Assembly (NCBI GenBank): GCA_000245075.1
Contig: JH599974.1
Span: 1 to 33,656 of the forward strand
Reading direction: 5' to 3'
Origin: Acetobacteraceae bacterium AT-5844
GTDB lineage: Bacteria > Pseudomonadota > Alphaproteobacteria > Acetobacterales > Acetobacteraceae
DNA length: 33,656 nt
Shown here piece by piece: positions 8,511 through 15,853 of the stretch. How positions within the stretch are numbered: position 1 is the stretch's first letter; every line of letters begins with the position of its first letter. The position numbers and the translations under genes are program-made. Below the pieces are notes generated by a model. It worked only from the letters and a program-made list of their open reading frames with translations. It was not told the origin of the DNA and did no database searches.

Positions 8511-9269
8511 TCAGGCGGGAGTGGACGACTCGTTTTCCTCGTCCGGCCCCAGGATCTGGTCGATATGCTGCAGGCGGGTTTCGACGGCGCGAAGCTCGGC
8601 TCGTAGCTCCTCGCGCCGCCTGGCGAGGTTACGGCGCTCAGCGCGGAGTTCGCTCTCGTTCAGCCGCCCCGGCAAGGATGGCGCGCTCTTCCGCGAGATG
8701 GACGCCTCAAGCGCTTCCCGTCGCAGGGACATGATTTCCCGCCGTGTGACGTCGGGCCGGATAAGGCCGCGGTCACGCGCGATCTGCATCTGAGCATCGG
8801 ACAGCAGTGTGATTTGGTAGGCCGTGCCGTAGCTGCCCGGGCATTCTTCGCGTGGCAGCCTGCCTGAGTCGACCGCGCGCGCGATCTGGCGCAACTGGGT
8901 CGCGGTGGCATCGGAGAAGGGGAAGAGTTTTTCACTTCCCTGCCGCAGCCGCTGCCACTCCATTTTCGTCAGGGAGTATTCGAGGCTCAGCAACGCCCGG
9001 CCGATGGCCAGGAAGCTATCCCGTACGTCGCTCCATTCTTTCTGGATTTCGGAGCGGACCCGGAGGATACGGGAGACCTTGACGGGGTCGTCAGGCAGGG
9101 CGGTGCCGGCGAAGACGTCTCGGATCACCTCCAAGGCCTCACCTTCTACGGCGCCGACAGCGAGCATGGCGCTCGCCCGGGGATCTTCCGCTGGCTGGGC
9201 AATGATCTCTACCGGGTCTTCAGCCAGGAGAAAATTCTTCAAGGCGCTACGAGAACGCTTGCCGCTCAT
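8511..9269 (-). CDS. ParA-partner protein with DUF3102-like region and C-terminal coiled coil
   Basis: 252 residues from the ATG at 9269, which overlaps the parA stop (ATGA), so the two are translationally coupled; an upstream extension would lie inside parA. The middle (about 85-200) contains FLAIGRALLSLE, ATATQLRQIARAVDSG and GSYGTAYQI, then ARDRGLIRPDVTRREI. This helical arrangement resembles DUF3102 and related plasmid or phage DNA-binding proteins. The last third (ELRAERRNLARRREELRAEL and onwards) is a heptad-rich coiled coil likely to mediate dimerisation. No ParB nuclease-type box was found. Position directly after a ParA ATPase suggests the DNA-binding adaptor of a partition-like pair. 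Function inferred from context. Confidence 0.7.
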   Translation of the reverse strand: MSGKRSRSALKNFLLAEDPVEIIAQPAEDPRASAMLAVGAVEGEALEVIRDVFAGTALPDDPVKVSRILRVRSEIQKEWSDVRDSFLAIGRALLSLEYSLTKMEWQRLRQGSEKLFPFSDATATQLRQIARAVDSGRLPREECPGSYGTAYQITLLSDAQMQIARDRGLIRPDVTRREIMSLRREALEASISRKSAPSLPGRLNESELRAERRNLARRREELRAELRAVETRLQHIDQILGPDEENESSTPA

Positions 9270-9931
9270 ACCCCGACCTCCCGCCGGACATATGCCCAGA
9301 TTTCCTCGAACGGCGCGATGCCTCGGCTCTTGGAATAATCGAGAAGTGTGAGCCCTTTCACCGACGGGACGTGGATGTCCTCCAACTGCGGGATTTCGGT
9401 CGGGCATACCTGACCGGCTTTGATCAATGTGCCCCTCATCCGCCCGAAAGAGGAAGTCCGTCGGTTAGCCCGGTTCAGGATGACGGTCGCGCGGAGGCCT
9501 TTTTCTGAAAGCGCGCGGATCCAGGGCGCAACGGCTTCGACGTCGTCCTGCGTGCAAACCGAAGGCACCAGGACGAGGTCTGCGGCCAAGCCCAGCCCGT
9601 CGATCGCCGGAAGATGATCCTCGACCGAGGGAGGCGTGTCCATGATCACGAGGTCACGCCCCTCTCGCATGGTCAGGGCTCCGCGCCAGTCTTGCAGGCT
9701 CGCCGGCTGTACTGGGGCGGAGGCGAAATCCGGAAAGGCTTCACGGGTCTTCTCTCGCCGGGCTGCCCATTTGGCCAGAGTCTGCTGGCGGTCGAAGTCC
9801 AGCCCCAAGGTCTTCAGGCCAGACTGAGCAGCGCTTACCAGAAGATGGCGTGCGAGGACCGATTTACCGGAGCCGCCTTTCGGGGAGGAGATGAGTATGG
9901 TGCGGACTTTGCCGCGCGATTTGGTGGCCAC
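9266..9931 (-). CDS. parA: ParA/MinD-family ATPase
   Basis: 221 residues from a GTG at 9931, preceded on the minus strand by AAGGAGGG, a strong ribosome-binding site. The deviant Walker A motif SPKGGSGKSV is at residues 15-24, followed by GLDFDRQQTLAKWA (switch I region) and DLVIMDTPP (Walker B). Short ParA proteins of this kind lack an N-terminal DNA-binding domain and form nucleoid-bound ATP gradients that move plasmids or other cargo. The coupled downstream gene would be the partner. Both sit between a 13-bp stem terminator and an 18-bp palindrome, so the cassette looks self-contained, as in an integrated plasmid or island remnant. Whether it still partitions anything is unknown. Confidence 0.9.
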   Translation of the reverse strand: MATKSRGKVRTILISSPKGGSGKSVLARHLLVSAAQSGLKTLGLDFDRQQTLAKWAARREKTREAFPDFASAPVQPASLQDWRGALTMREGRDLVIMDTPPSVEDHLPAIDGLGLAADLVLVPSVCTQDDVEAVAPWIRALSEKGLRATVILNRANRRTSSFGRMRGTLIKAGQVCPTEIPQLEDIHVPSVKGLTLLDYSKSRGIAPFEEIWAYVRREVGV

Positions 9932-10007
9932 GCTGCCCTCCTTCCAGGATGAGGCAGCAATACAGGGAGACCTCGGTTGGTGTCCACGCCGTTAAGCTGT
10001 CGGTGGG

Positions 10008-10025
10008 AATTAGACATGTCTAATT
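10008..10025. promoter_or_regulatory. 18-bp perfect palindrome upstream of parA (operator or parS-like candidate)
   Basis: AATTAGACATGTCTAATT is fully self-complementary. It lies 76 bases upstream of the parA start, between parA and the next minus-strand gene, in an AT-richer patch than its surroundings. A half-site, TGTCTAA, recurs at 10066-10072 over the end of the upstream gene. Location and symmetry fit a dimeric regulator or a partition-protein binding site. No such binding is demonstrated. Confidence 0.6.
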
Positions 10026-10068
10026 GGCGCTAACGGAGCGTGCTAGGAGCCAGCCGGACGGGCCTTGT

Positions 10069-10731
10069 CTAACGTCTGTCCGGTCGGAGATGGGAGGGTG
10101 TCGTCGCCCAGCGAGCCGCTGTTTGCAGCATGGCGGCTTCACATTGAGAGGTTGCTGCGGACAACGAGTTGGTATGCCAATACAGGGTGGGCTCGCGGCG
10201 CAAGGCGTCTCCTTCAAGGGAGCAGGCGAAGTCCAGCATCCTTCCGCGCCGGGTCTCGCGAATGACGCATGTTTGCGCAAGGGAAAGGGTGTCGTCACGA
10301 GGGCCGTCGCTGCCATAGATGGCAGAGCAAACCCAGATGCGCGGCGTGCCCGGTAGGACAGGGGCGGCGACGAAGGCGGGGGTGACGAGCTGGGAAGGGC
10401 TTCCTTCATCGGGGCCGCGGCATGCTGCGGCGAGGCTGGCGCTGAGCGCCAGGGCAAGGTCGCGCGACTGGCCTTCCGTGATCCGCAGGGGCGTGCGGGG
10501 TGTGGCGTCTCCCATCAACTGAGTCTCGACACGCCAGTGAATGCCCTTGGCGCGAGAAAACCTGGTCGTCTCTTTCCAAAAGGCGCAGCGATGGAGATGG
10601 GTCGGGCCCCATTCGGCGCCAGGCCAGCCGGCCACTGCGGTGGTGAACGCCGCCAGCCACTGCTGCTCATCCGCATTGGGGGCGGCGAGGCTGTATAGCG
10701 CAGGCGCCAGGAAGCGAGGTGGATGCATCAC
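10069..10731 (-). CDS. Hypothetical protein upstream of the parA pair
   Basis: 220 residues from a GTG at 10731 or the ATG immediately after it. I do not recognise the family. The protein is soluble, Ala/Trp-containing and globular in composition (EQQWLAAFTTAVAGWPGAEW, PRIWVCSAIYGSDG), with no signal peptide or membrane segment. It is on the same strand as parA and ends 137 bases before it, with the 18-bp palindrome in between, so it may be a third member of the cassette. Ribosome-binding sequence before the start is weak, and other frames of similar length overlap this region, so the gene call itself is moderate. 10732-10899 upstream holds no gene I can support. Confidence 0.5.
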   Translation of the reverse strand: MMHPPRFLAPALYSLAAPNADEQQWLAAFTTAVAGWPGAEWGPTHLHRCAFWKETTRFSRAKGIHWRVETQLMGDATPRTPLRITEGQSRDLALALSASLAAACRGPDEGSPSQLVTPAFVAAPVLPGTPRIWVCSAIYGSDGPRDDTLSLAQTCVIRETRRGRMLDFACSLEGDALRREPTLYWHTNSLSAATSQCEAAMLQTAARWATTPSHLRPDRR

Positions 10732-10899
10732 GGCTCGCCGGTCCTGGCGAGCGGCATGTTTGAGATTGATCCGAGCCGCATGGCAACCTTCTCCTTCGGC
10801 AGCATTATGCCATGGGGAGGGTAGATGCTTGCGCGAGGGCGTGCCTCAAAATGCGGCCTTACGGATCGCCCTTGCACGCCTTAAGGATTTGTTCATAAT

Positions 10900-10932
10900 T
10901 GAGATAATGAACGGTTAGCGGGCATTATCTCA
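10900..10932. promoter_or_regulatory. 10-bp inverted repeat overlapping a start codon
   Basis: TGAGATAATG (10900-10909) and CATTATCTCA (10923-10932) are perfect inverted repeats separated by 13 bases. The right arm's last base is the A of the ATG at 10932. No Shine-Dalgarno-like sequence precedes that ATG. The element could be an operator that blocks transcription or an RNA hairpin that limits translation of the small gene. Which of these applies cannot be told from sequence. Confidence 0.5.
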
Positions 10933-11141
10933 TGGATCGTCAATCGCGCCGCCTCCTCCTTGGTTTAGTTGCGGCTTGTGCTTTCGGAAGTCTGGCGTTG
11001 GCTCTGACCCAGCAGTTGGCGGCCGAAGGCGCTGTCGCGGCCAGCGCGCAGTGTCAGGCAGACAATTGCATAAGCCCCGCGCATACGGCGTGGATGAAGG
11101 GCGAACGCGCACGTCGCTTCGCCAGTGTTTTCAATGAGTAG
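10932..11141 (+). CDS. Small exported or membrane-anchored protein, function unknown
   Basis: 69 residues. A positive N-terminus (MDRQSRR) is followed by one hydrophobic segment (LLLGLVAACAFGSLALAL, residues 8-25), so the protein is secreted or anchored in the inner membrane. The remainder is short, with two cysteines in CQADNC (41-46), and ends ARRFASVFNE. It resembles no family I know. The start codon sits inside an inverted repeat and lacks a clear ribosome-binding site, which lowers confidence. The 199 bases after it (11142-11340) contain only two short hairpins, TGCCCA/TGGGCA at 11161-11176 and CTTGGC/GCCAAG at 11185-11203, and presumably the promoter of the dehydrogenase operon. Confidence 0.5.
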   Translation: MDRQSRRLLLGLVAACAFGSLALALTQQLAAEGAVAASAQCQADNCISPAHTAWMKGERARRFASVFNE

Positions 11142-11340
11142 GTCGGAAGGTCAGTACTGCTGCCCAACCATGGGCAATTGTTCACTTGGCATTTGAAGCC
11201 AAGATTGGTGCCATGGCGCACCTGCCCGGCGAGTCGCAGTTGCGGCGCGCCCCTTCTGTGTTCACCCCTAAGCCTCGTTAAGAGGGCTGCGTGACTGACG
11301 CTTCGCCGGACCGGACCTGCAAGCCATGCAAGGAACGGTC

Positions 11341-12090
11341 ATGTCCGTCTTTTCTCGACGCCAGTTGCTGTCTGCTACAGCGCTGGTTGCCTTTTCCTCC
11401 TCAGCCTTAGCCCGAAATTTCTCTGGCCGCCTGCCATGGCGGCCGAACGAGGCCTACCCGCCTTCCGTCGTGCGGCCGGGCGGCTGGTATTTCCTCACCG
11501 CGGATGAAGTGGCGACGCTCGACGCCATCGTCTCCCGTCTGATCCCGGGCGATGATCTCAGCCCCAGCGGTAAGGACGCCGGCTGCACCGTCTTCATCGA
11601 CCGGCAGCTCGCGGGTCCTTACGGGACTTATGAGTGGCTCTATATGCAGGGGCCGTTTTCCAGCAAGCCGTTGCCCACGCAGGGCATTCAGTCGCCGCTG
11701 GTGCCCCAGCAGCAGTACCGGCAGGGGCTCGCCGCGCTGGCCGCTTACTGCCGGCAGAATTTCGGTGGCAAGACCTTCGAGCAGCTCGCGCCCGAGGAGC
11801 AGGATAAGCTGCTTCAGGGCATGGAGAAAGGCGAGGTGCAGTTGCCTGGCCTGGCAGCGCCGAACCTCACGACGACCATGCTGTTCAACCTGCTGCTGCA
11901 GAACACCATGGAAGGTTTTTTTGCCGACCCCATCTACGGCGGCAATAAGGACATGTGCGGCTGGCGGATGATCGGCTTCCCCGGCGTCCGCTACGATTTC
12001 CGCGATGTCCTCAACAATCCCGGCAAGCCTTACACCAAGCCGCCCGTTTCCATCATGGGCCGCCCTGACTGGAACGGAGCCCCCACATGA
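11341..12090 (+). CDS. Gluconate 2-dehydrogenase subunit 3 family protein (small subunit)
   Basis: 249 residues from the ATG at 11341, preceded by AAGGAACGG; an ATG 15 bases upstream is less well placed. The Tat-type signal FSRRQLLSATALVAF (4-18) fits this subunit class, whose export carries the flavoprotein partner across the membrane. The body matches the subunit 3 family: YFLTADEVATLDAIVSRLIPGD after the signal, and near the end the conserved DPIYGGNKDMCGWRMIGFPG. It binds and stabilises the catalytic subunit of membrane gluconate, fructose, sorbitol or glucose dehydrogenases. Its stop overlaps the next start (ATGA), the first link of a three-gene operon. Confidence 0.92.
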   Translation: MSVFSRRQLLSATALVAFSSSALARNFSGRLPWRPNEAYPPSVVRPGGWYFLTADEVATLDAIVSRLIPGDDLSPSGKDAGCTVFIDRQLAGPYGTYEWLYMQGPFSSKPLPTQGIQSPLVPQQQYRQGLAALAAYCRQNFGGKTFEQLAPEEQDKLLQGMEKGEVQLPGLAAPNLTTTMLFNLLLQNTMEGFFADPIYGGNKDMCGWRMIGFPGVRYDFRDVLNNPGKPYTKPPVSIMGRPDWNGAPT

Positions 12091-13859
12091 GCACTCGTCT
12101 TCCGCGCAAGGATGTGGTGATCGTCGGTCTTGGCTGGACAGGTTCCATCATGGCCTATGAACTGGCCAAGGCCGGGCTCGATGTCGTGGCCATTGAGCGC
12201 GGGCCGTGGCGGGACACGGCAAGCGACTACAATATCGCGACCGCCCCGGATGAGCTGCGCTATGCTGTACGTCAGGACATTTTCCTGCGTCCGGCACAGG
12301 ACACGCAGACTGCCCGCAACAATATGAGCCAGACGGCGCTGCCGATCCGGAAATACGGCTCCTACCTGCCGGGCAATGGCGTCGGTGGGGCCGGGGTGCA
12401 TTGGAACGGGCATACCTGGCGCTTCTTCCCGACCGATTTCAACCTGCGGACCCACTACACGCAGAAATACGGCGCAGGCATCATTCCGGAGGACTGCACT
12501 GTCCAGGACTGGCCCGTCAGCTACGACGAGCTGGAGCCGCATTACGATTTCTTCGAGAAGGTGTGCGGAATTTCCGGCAAGGCAGGGAATATTCGCGGCA
12601 CCATTCAGCCAGGGGGGAATCCCTTCGAGGGCTGGCGCTCCGACGAGTATCCGACCAAGCCGCTGAAGCCCAATCTGGGGCAGACAATGTTCCACAAGGC
12701 GGCGACGGAGCTGGGGCTGCATCCTTTCCCGCTGCCGTCGGCAAATATTTCCGAGGCCTATACCAATCCCTATGGCGTCCGCCTGGCGCCTTGCACCTAT
12801 TGCGGCTTCTGCGAATGGTTCGGCTGCGCCAATTATTCGAAGTCCAGCCCGCAGACCTGCGTGTTGCCGGTGCTGATGCGCCAGACGAACTTCGAGGCCC
12901 GCACGCTTTGCGAGGTGATGAAGGTCAACACGACGCCGGACGGCAAGATGGCCACCGGCGTGACTTACGTGGACAGCGCCGGGCGGGAGTGGGAGCAGCC
13001 GGCGGATATGGTGCTGCTTTGCGCCTATGCCATCTTCAACGTGCGGCTTCTGATGCTCTCCAACATCGGTACGCAGTATGACCCGGTGAACAACACCGGC
13101 ACGCTCGGCCGCAACTATGCCTATCAGACCAATGCCGGTTCCGTCGGCTGGTACGGGAAGGACGTCAACTTCAATCCTTTCGCCGGCGCGGGTTCGCTCG
13201 GCATGATGGCTGACGATTTCAACGGCGATAATTTCGACCATACCGGGCTCGGCTTCATCGGTGGTGCCAACATCGCCTGCAACACCACAGGTGGCCGGCC
13301 CATCAGCAACCGCCCGGTGCCACCGGGCACGCCGCGCTGGGGTTCGGCCTGGAAGAAGGCGACGGTCGATAATTATGGCCACTCTCAGGGCGTCGGTACG
13401 CAGGGCAGTTCCATGTCCTATCGCGATGTCTATCTGGACCTCGACCCCACCTATAAGGACCGGCTGGGTCGACCGCTGATGCGCATGACCTTCGACTTCA
13501 AGGAAAACGACCTGAAGATGTCGCGCTATGTCGTCGACCAGACGGCAAGGATCGCACGGGCGATGGGCGCCAACCAGGTCACGACCACCTATAAGCAGGC
13601 CGGCTGGAGTGTCGTGCCTTACCAGACCACGCACAACACGGGCGGCGCGGTGATGAGCAGCACGCCGCAGGACGGTGTGGTGAACCGCTACACCCAGCAC
13701 TGGGATGTCCCGAACCTGTTCGTCTCGGGGGCCTGCCTCTTCCCGCAGAATGCGGGGTACAACCCGACCGGCACGGTGGGTGCGCTGGCTTACTGGGCGC
13801 TGGATGCCATCAAGAACCAGTATCTGAAGAACCCTGGCCAGCCGATGGTGCAGGCGTGA
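12087..13859 (+). CDS. GMC-family FAD dehydrogenase, gluconate 2-dehydrogenase-type large subunit
   Basis: 590 residues. The FAD dinucleotide fold opens at VIVGLGWTGS (GxGxxG at 14-19), followed by VVAIERG. GNGVGGAGVHWNG is the typical substrate/FAD segment of this group, and the C-terminus has VPYQTTHNTGG and NAGYNPTGTVGALAYWA, the usual catalytic His and Asn regions. A cysteine cluster (C236, C239, C242, C247, C258) lies in a segment where related FAD-glucose dehydrogenase catalytic subunits carry an iron-sulfur cluster; spacing differs, so that role is inferred. There is no own signal peptide, consistent with Tat export together with the small subunit. It would oxidise a sugar, sugar acid or polyol in the periplasm and pass electrons to the cytochrome subunit. 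Substrate not determined. Confidence 0.93.
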   Translation: MSTRLPRKDVVIVGLGWTGSIMAYELAKAGLDVVAIERGPWRDTASDYNIATAPDELRYAVRQDIFLRPAQDTQTARNNMSQTALPIRKYGSYLPGNGVGGAGVHWNGHTWRFFPTDFNLRTHYTQKYGAGIIPEDCTVQDWPVSYDELEPHYDFFEKVCGISGKAGNIRGTIQPGGNPFEGWRSDEYPTKPLKPNLGQTMFHKAATELGLHPFPLPSANISEAYTNPYGVRLAPCTYCGFCEWFGCANYSKSSPQTCVLPVLMRQTNFEARTLCEVMKVNTTPDGKMATGVTYVDSAGREWEQPADMVLLCAYAIFNVRLLMLSNIGTQYDPVNNTGTLGRNYAYQTNAGSVGWYGKDVNFNPFAGAGSLGMMADDFNGDNFDHTGLGFIGGANIACNTTGGRPISNRPVPPGTPRWGSAWKKATVDNYGHSQGVGTQGSSMSYRDVYLDLDPTYKDRLGRPLMRMTFDFKENDLKMSRYVVDQTARIARAMGANQVTTTYKQAGWSVVPYQTTHNTGGAVMSSTPQDGVVNRYTQHWDVPNLFVSGACLFPQNAGYNPTGTVGALAYWALDAIKNQYLKNPGQPMVQA

Positions 13860-15091
13860 TGCGCGGCGCGATTCTCGCCACTGCCCTGACGGTGGCTGCT
13901 CTGGCTGCGGGCCCTGTGCGGGCCGAGCCGGATAACTATACCGAATCCGAGCGGGGCCGGTACCTGACCATCCTTGGCGACTGCATGGCCTGCCATATCG
14001 GGCCGGACGGACAGTCGCTCGCGGGCGGGCATCTGCTGGAAACGCCTTTCGGCAAGATCTCGGTGCCGAACATCACCCCCGATGATGAAACCGGCATCGG
14101 CCGCTGGACCGCAGACGATTTCGACCAGGCGATGCGCCATGGCGTGCGGCCAGATGGAACGCATCTTTATCCGGCCTTCCCCTACACATCCTTTACCAAG
14201 ATGTCGCGGGCGGATAACGACGCCATCTTCGCCTATCTGCGGACGCGCCCGGCGGTCGAGCACCGGGTGGACCGTGATACGCTGCCTTTCCCTTTCAACA
14301 TCCGGTTGTTGATGGCGGGCTGGAACTGGCTGAACTTCACCCCGGGTGAGTTCCAGCCGGACCCGCAGCGCTCGGCCGAATACAATCGGGGTGCCTATCT
14401 GGTGGAAGGGCCGGCGCATTGCGGCCTGTGCCATACCCCCCGCAACCTGATCGGCGGCGATCAGACGAGTGCGCATCTGGAAGGCGGGGCCCTGCAGGGC
14501 TGGTTCGCCCCGAACATCACCGCCGACAAGCGCCTCGGCATCGGCGATTGGTCGGAGGCGGAAATCATCGCCTATCTCCGCACCGGCCACACGGAACGCA
14601 GTGCTGCCAGTGGCCCGATGGCCGAGGTGGTAGCGTATTCGACCAGCCAGATGACCGAAGCCGATCTGAAGGCCATCGCCGTCTATCTGCGGGAGAGGGG
14701 GGGTGCTGGCTCCGCCGCGCCGGCACCTGTGCCGGCGGAGGACAGCCGCATGCGGGCGGGTGCCGCAATCTATGACGATACCTGCGCTGCTTGCCATGTT
14801 GGCGACGGAAGCGGGGCGACGGGCATGTTTCCGCGCCTGGCGAACAACCAGCTGATCCTACAGGACGATCCGACCGGCATTCTGCGCGTGGTGCTGCAGG
14901 GGTCACAATCTGTGGCTACGCCGCAGGCCCCCACCGCTCCGTCCATGCCCTCTTTCAGCTGGCGGCTGACGGACCAGCAGGTGGCGGATGTGGCCACTTT
15001 CATCCGCAACAGCTGGGGTAACGCCGCGCCGGCCGTCTCGGCGGAACAGGTCCGCAAGATGCGTGAACTGACGGCCGAACGCCCAGACTGA
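13859..15091 (+). CDS. Triheme cytochrome c subunit of the membrane dehydrogenase
   Basis: 410 residues from the ATG at 13859, whose A is the last base of the preceding stop; a GTG three bases earlier is possible. A Sec signal peptide (MRGAILATALTVAALAAGPVRA) leads to three c-type heme sites: CMACH (42-46), CGLCH (188-192) and CAACH (309-313). Each is followed by the usual cytochrome domain, for example MRHGVRPDGTHLYPAFPYTS after the first. This is the layout of the cytochrome subunit of gluconate, alcohol and sorbitol dehydrogenases, which transfers electrons to ubiquinone. Unlike some homologues, I see no clear C-terminal membrane anchor. Confidence 0.95.
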   Translation: MRGAILATALTVAALAAGPVRAEPDNYTESERGRYLTILGDCMACHIGPDGQSLAGGHLLETPFGKISVPNITPDDETGIGRWTADDFDQAMRHGVRPDGTHLYPAFPYTSFTKMSRADNDAIFAYLRTRPAVEHRVDRDTLPFPFNIRLLMAGWNWLNFTPGEFQPDPQRSAEYNRGAYLVEGPAHCGLCHTPRNLIGGDQTSAHLEGGALQGWFAPNITADKRLGIGDWSEAEIIAYLRTGHTERSAASGPMAEVVAYSTSQMTEADLKAIAVYLRERGGAGSAAPAPVPAEDSRMRAGAAIYDDTCAACHVGDGSGATGMFPRLANNQLILQDDPTGILRVVLQGSQSVATPQAPTAPSMPSFSWRLTDQQVADVATFIRNSWGNAAPAVSAEQVRKMRELTAERPD

Positions 15092-15115
15092 GGGGGAAGC
15101 TGACCAAGCCAAGGC

Positions 15116-15154
15116 CGTATCGCTGTGCGGGCGGGTGACCCATGCAGCGATACG
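15116..15154 (+). promoter_or_regulatory. 10-bp inverted repeat between the cytochrome and pterin-synthase-like genes
   Basis: CGTATCGCTG (15116-15125) and CAGCGATACG (15145-15154) form a perfect 10-bp stem around a 19-base loop containing GCGGGTGACCC. It starts 24 bases after the cytochrome stop and ends 88 bases before the next gene. No T-run follows, so it may be a termination/3'-end hairpin of the dehydrogenase operon or a structured leader of the next gene. It does not match a riboswitch I can name. Confidence 0.45.
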
Positions 15155-15242
15155 CGCCTTAGGCAAGTAAGATAAACTTGAAAAGCGTTAAGCCCTCATG
15201 CATGTGCTGTTAAACCAGCAGAGGGGCTTCGCCAGCAAAGCC

Positions 15243-15623
15243 ATGCTTGAGACCTTCATCGAATTCACGTTCGAGGCGGCGCACACCACGCCGCCTTATC
15301 CCCATCCCCATGGCCATACCTTCAAGGCACAGGTCATCCTGACCGGGACGCCTGACCCGTATTACGGGTGGTCGCATGATTTCCGCGATGTGGAACCGGT
15401 GGTGGAAGAGGTCCGGAAGGAACTGGACCACAAATATCTCAACGACATCGAGGGTCTCTCGATGCCGACCCTGGAGAATGTGACCCGCTGGATCTGGCAT
15501 CGGCTGGACGGCCGCATCGCCGGCCTGGACCGCGTGGTGCTGCGCCGGGGAGCAGATGGCCACGCCGAAGGTTGCTCTTATCGCGGGGCCGGCCAGACCT
15601 TCCCTGCCGCTGCCGCCGGCTGA
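15243..15623 (+). CDS. 6-pyruvoyl-tetrahydropterin synthase / QueD family protein lacking the catalytic cysteine
   Basis: 126 residues from the ATG at 15243 (MLETFIEFTFEAAH), which matches the family N-terminus; an in-frame ATG at 15198 is possible but adds an untypical leader, and neither has a strong ribosome-binding site. Zinc ligands are present (H14, and H23/H25 in HGHTF), as are DPYYGWSHDFRDV, ELDHKYLND and the closing CSYRG. Family members act on dihydroneopterin triphosphate, giving pterin or the 7-deazaguanine precursor. In QueD and classical synthases a Cys lies a few residues before HGH; here that stretch is TTPPYPHP with neither Cys nor the Glu of the PTPS-III type. The reaction is therefore uncertain. 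It lies upstream of a putative pterin-sensing pair. Confidence 0.85.
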   Translation: MLETFIEFTFEAAHTTPPYPHPHGHTFKAQVILTGTPDPYYGWSHDFRDVEPVVEEVRKELDHKYLNDIEGLSMPTLENVTRWIWHRLDGRIAGLDRVVLRRGADGHAEGCSYRGAGQTFPAAAAG

Positions 15624-15636
15624 CCTCACCTGGACC

Positions 15637-15660
15637 GCCAGCCGGGGAATGCCGGCTGGC
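15637..15660 (+). terminator. Terminator-like hairpin after the pterin-synthase-like gene
   Basis: GCCAGCCGG / CCGGCTGGC form a 9-bp GC-only stem with a six-base loop, 14 bases after the stop codon. A CTTTTTCTTG stretch lies about 20 bases further on (from 15680), too distant for a classical terminator but suggestive. The remaining gap to 15853 holds no gene I can support and probably contains the promoter of the next pair. Confidence 0.5.
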
Positions 15661-15853
15661 CCCTGGGCTGGCCGCCAATCAACTTTTTCTTGTCTCTGTT
15701 GTGGTGGTGGAGCGCTGCCAACCATTTCCGCCGGTCGGCGGCGAAGCTAAGCTCCTTGGATTGCGGGGAATGCAACGCATCTTCTTTTTAAGGAAGATGC
15801 GGGATGATCCGCCGCAATACTTCAACACTTGCCGCTGCCAGGACAGACCCCCC

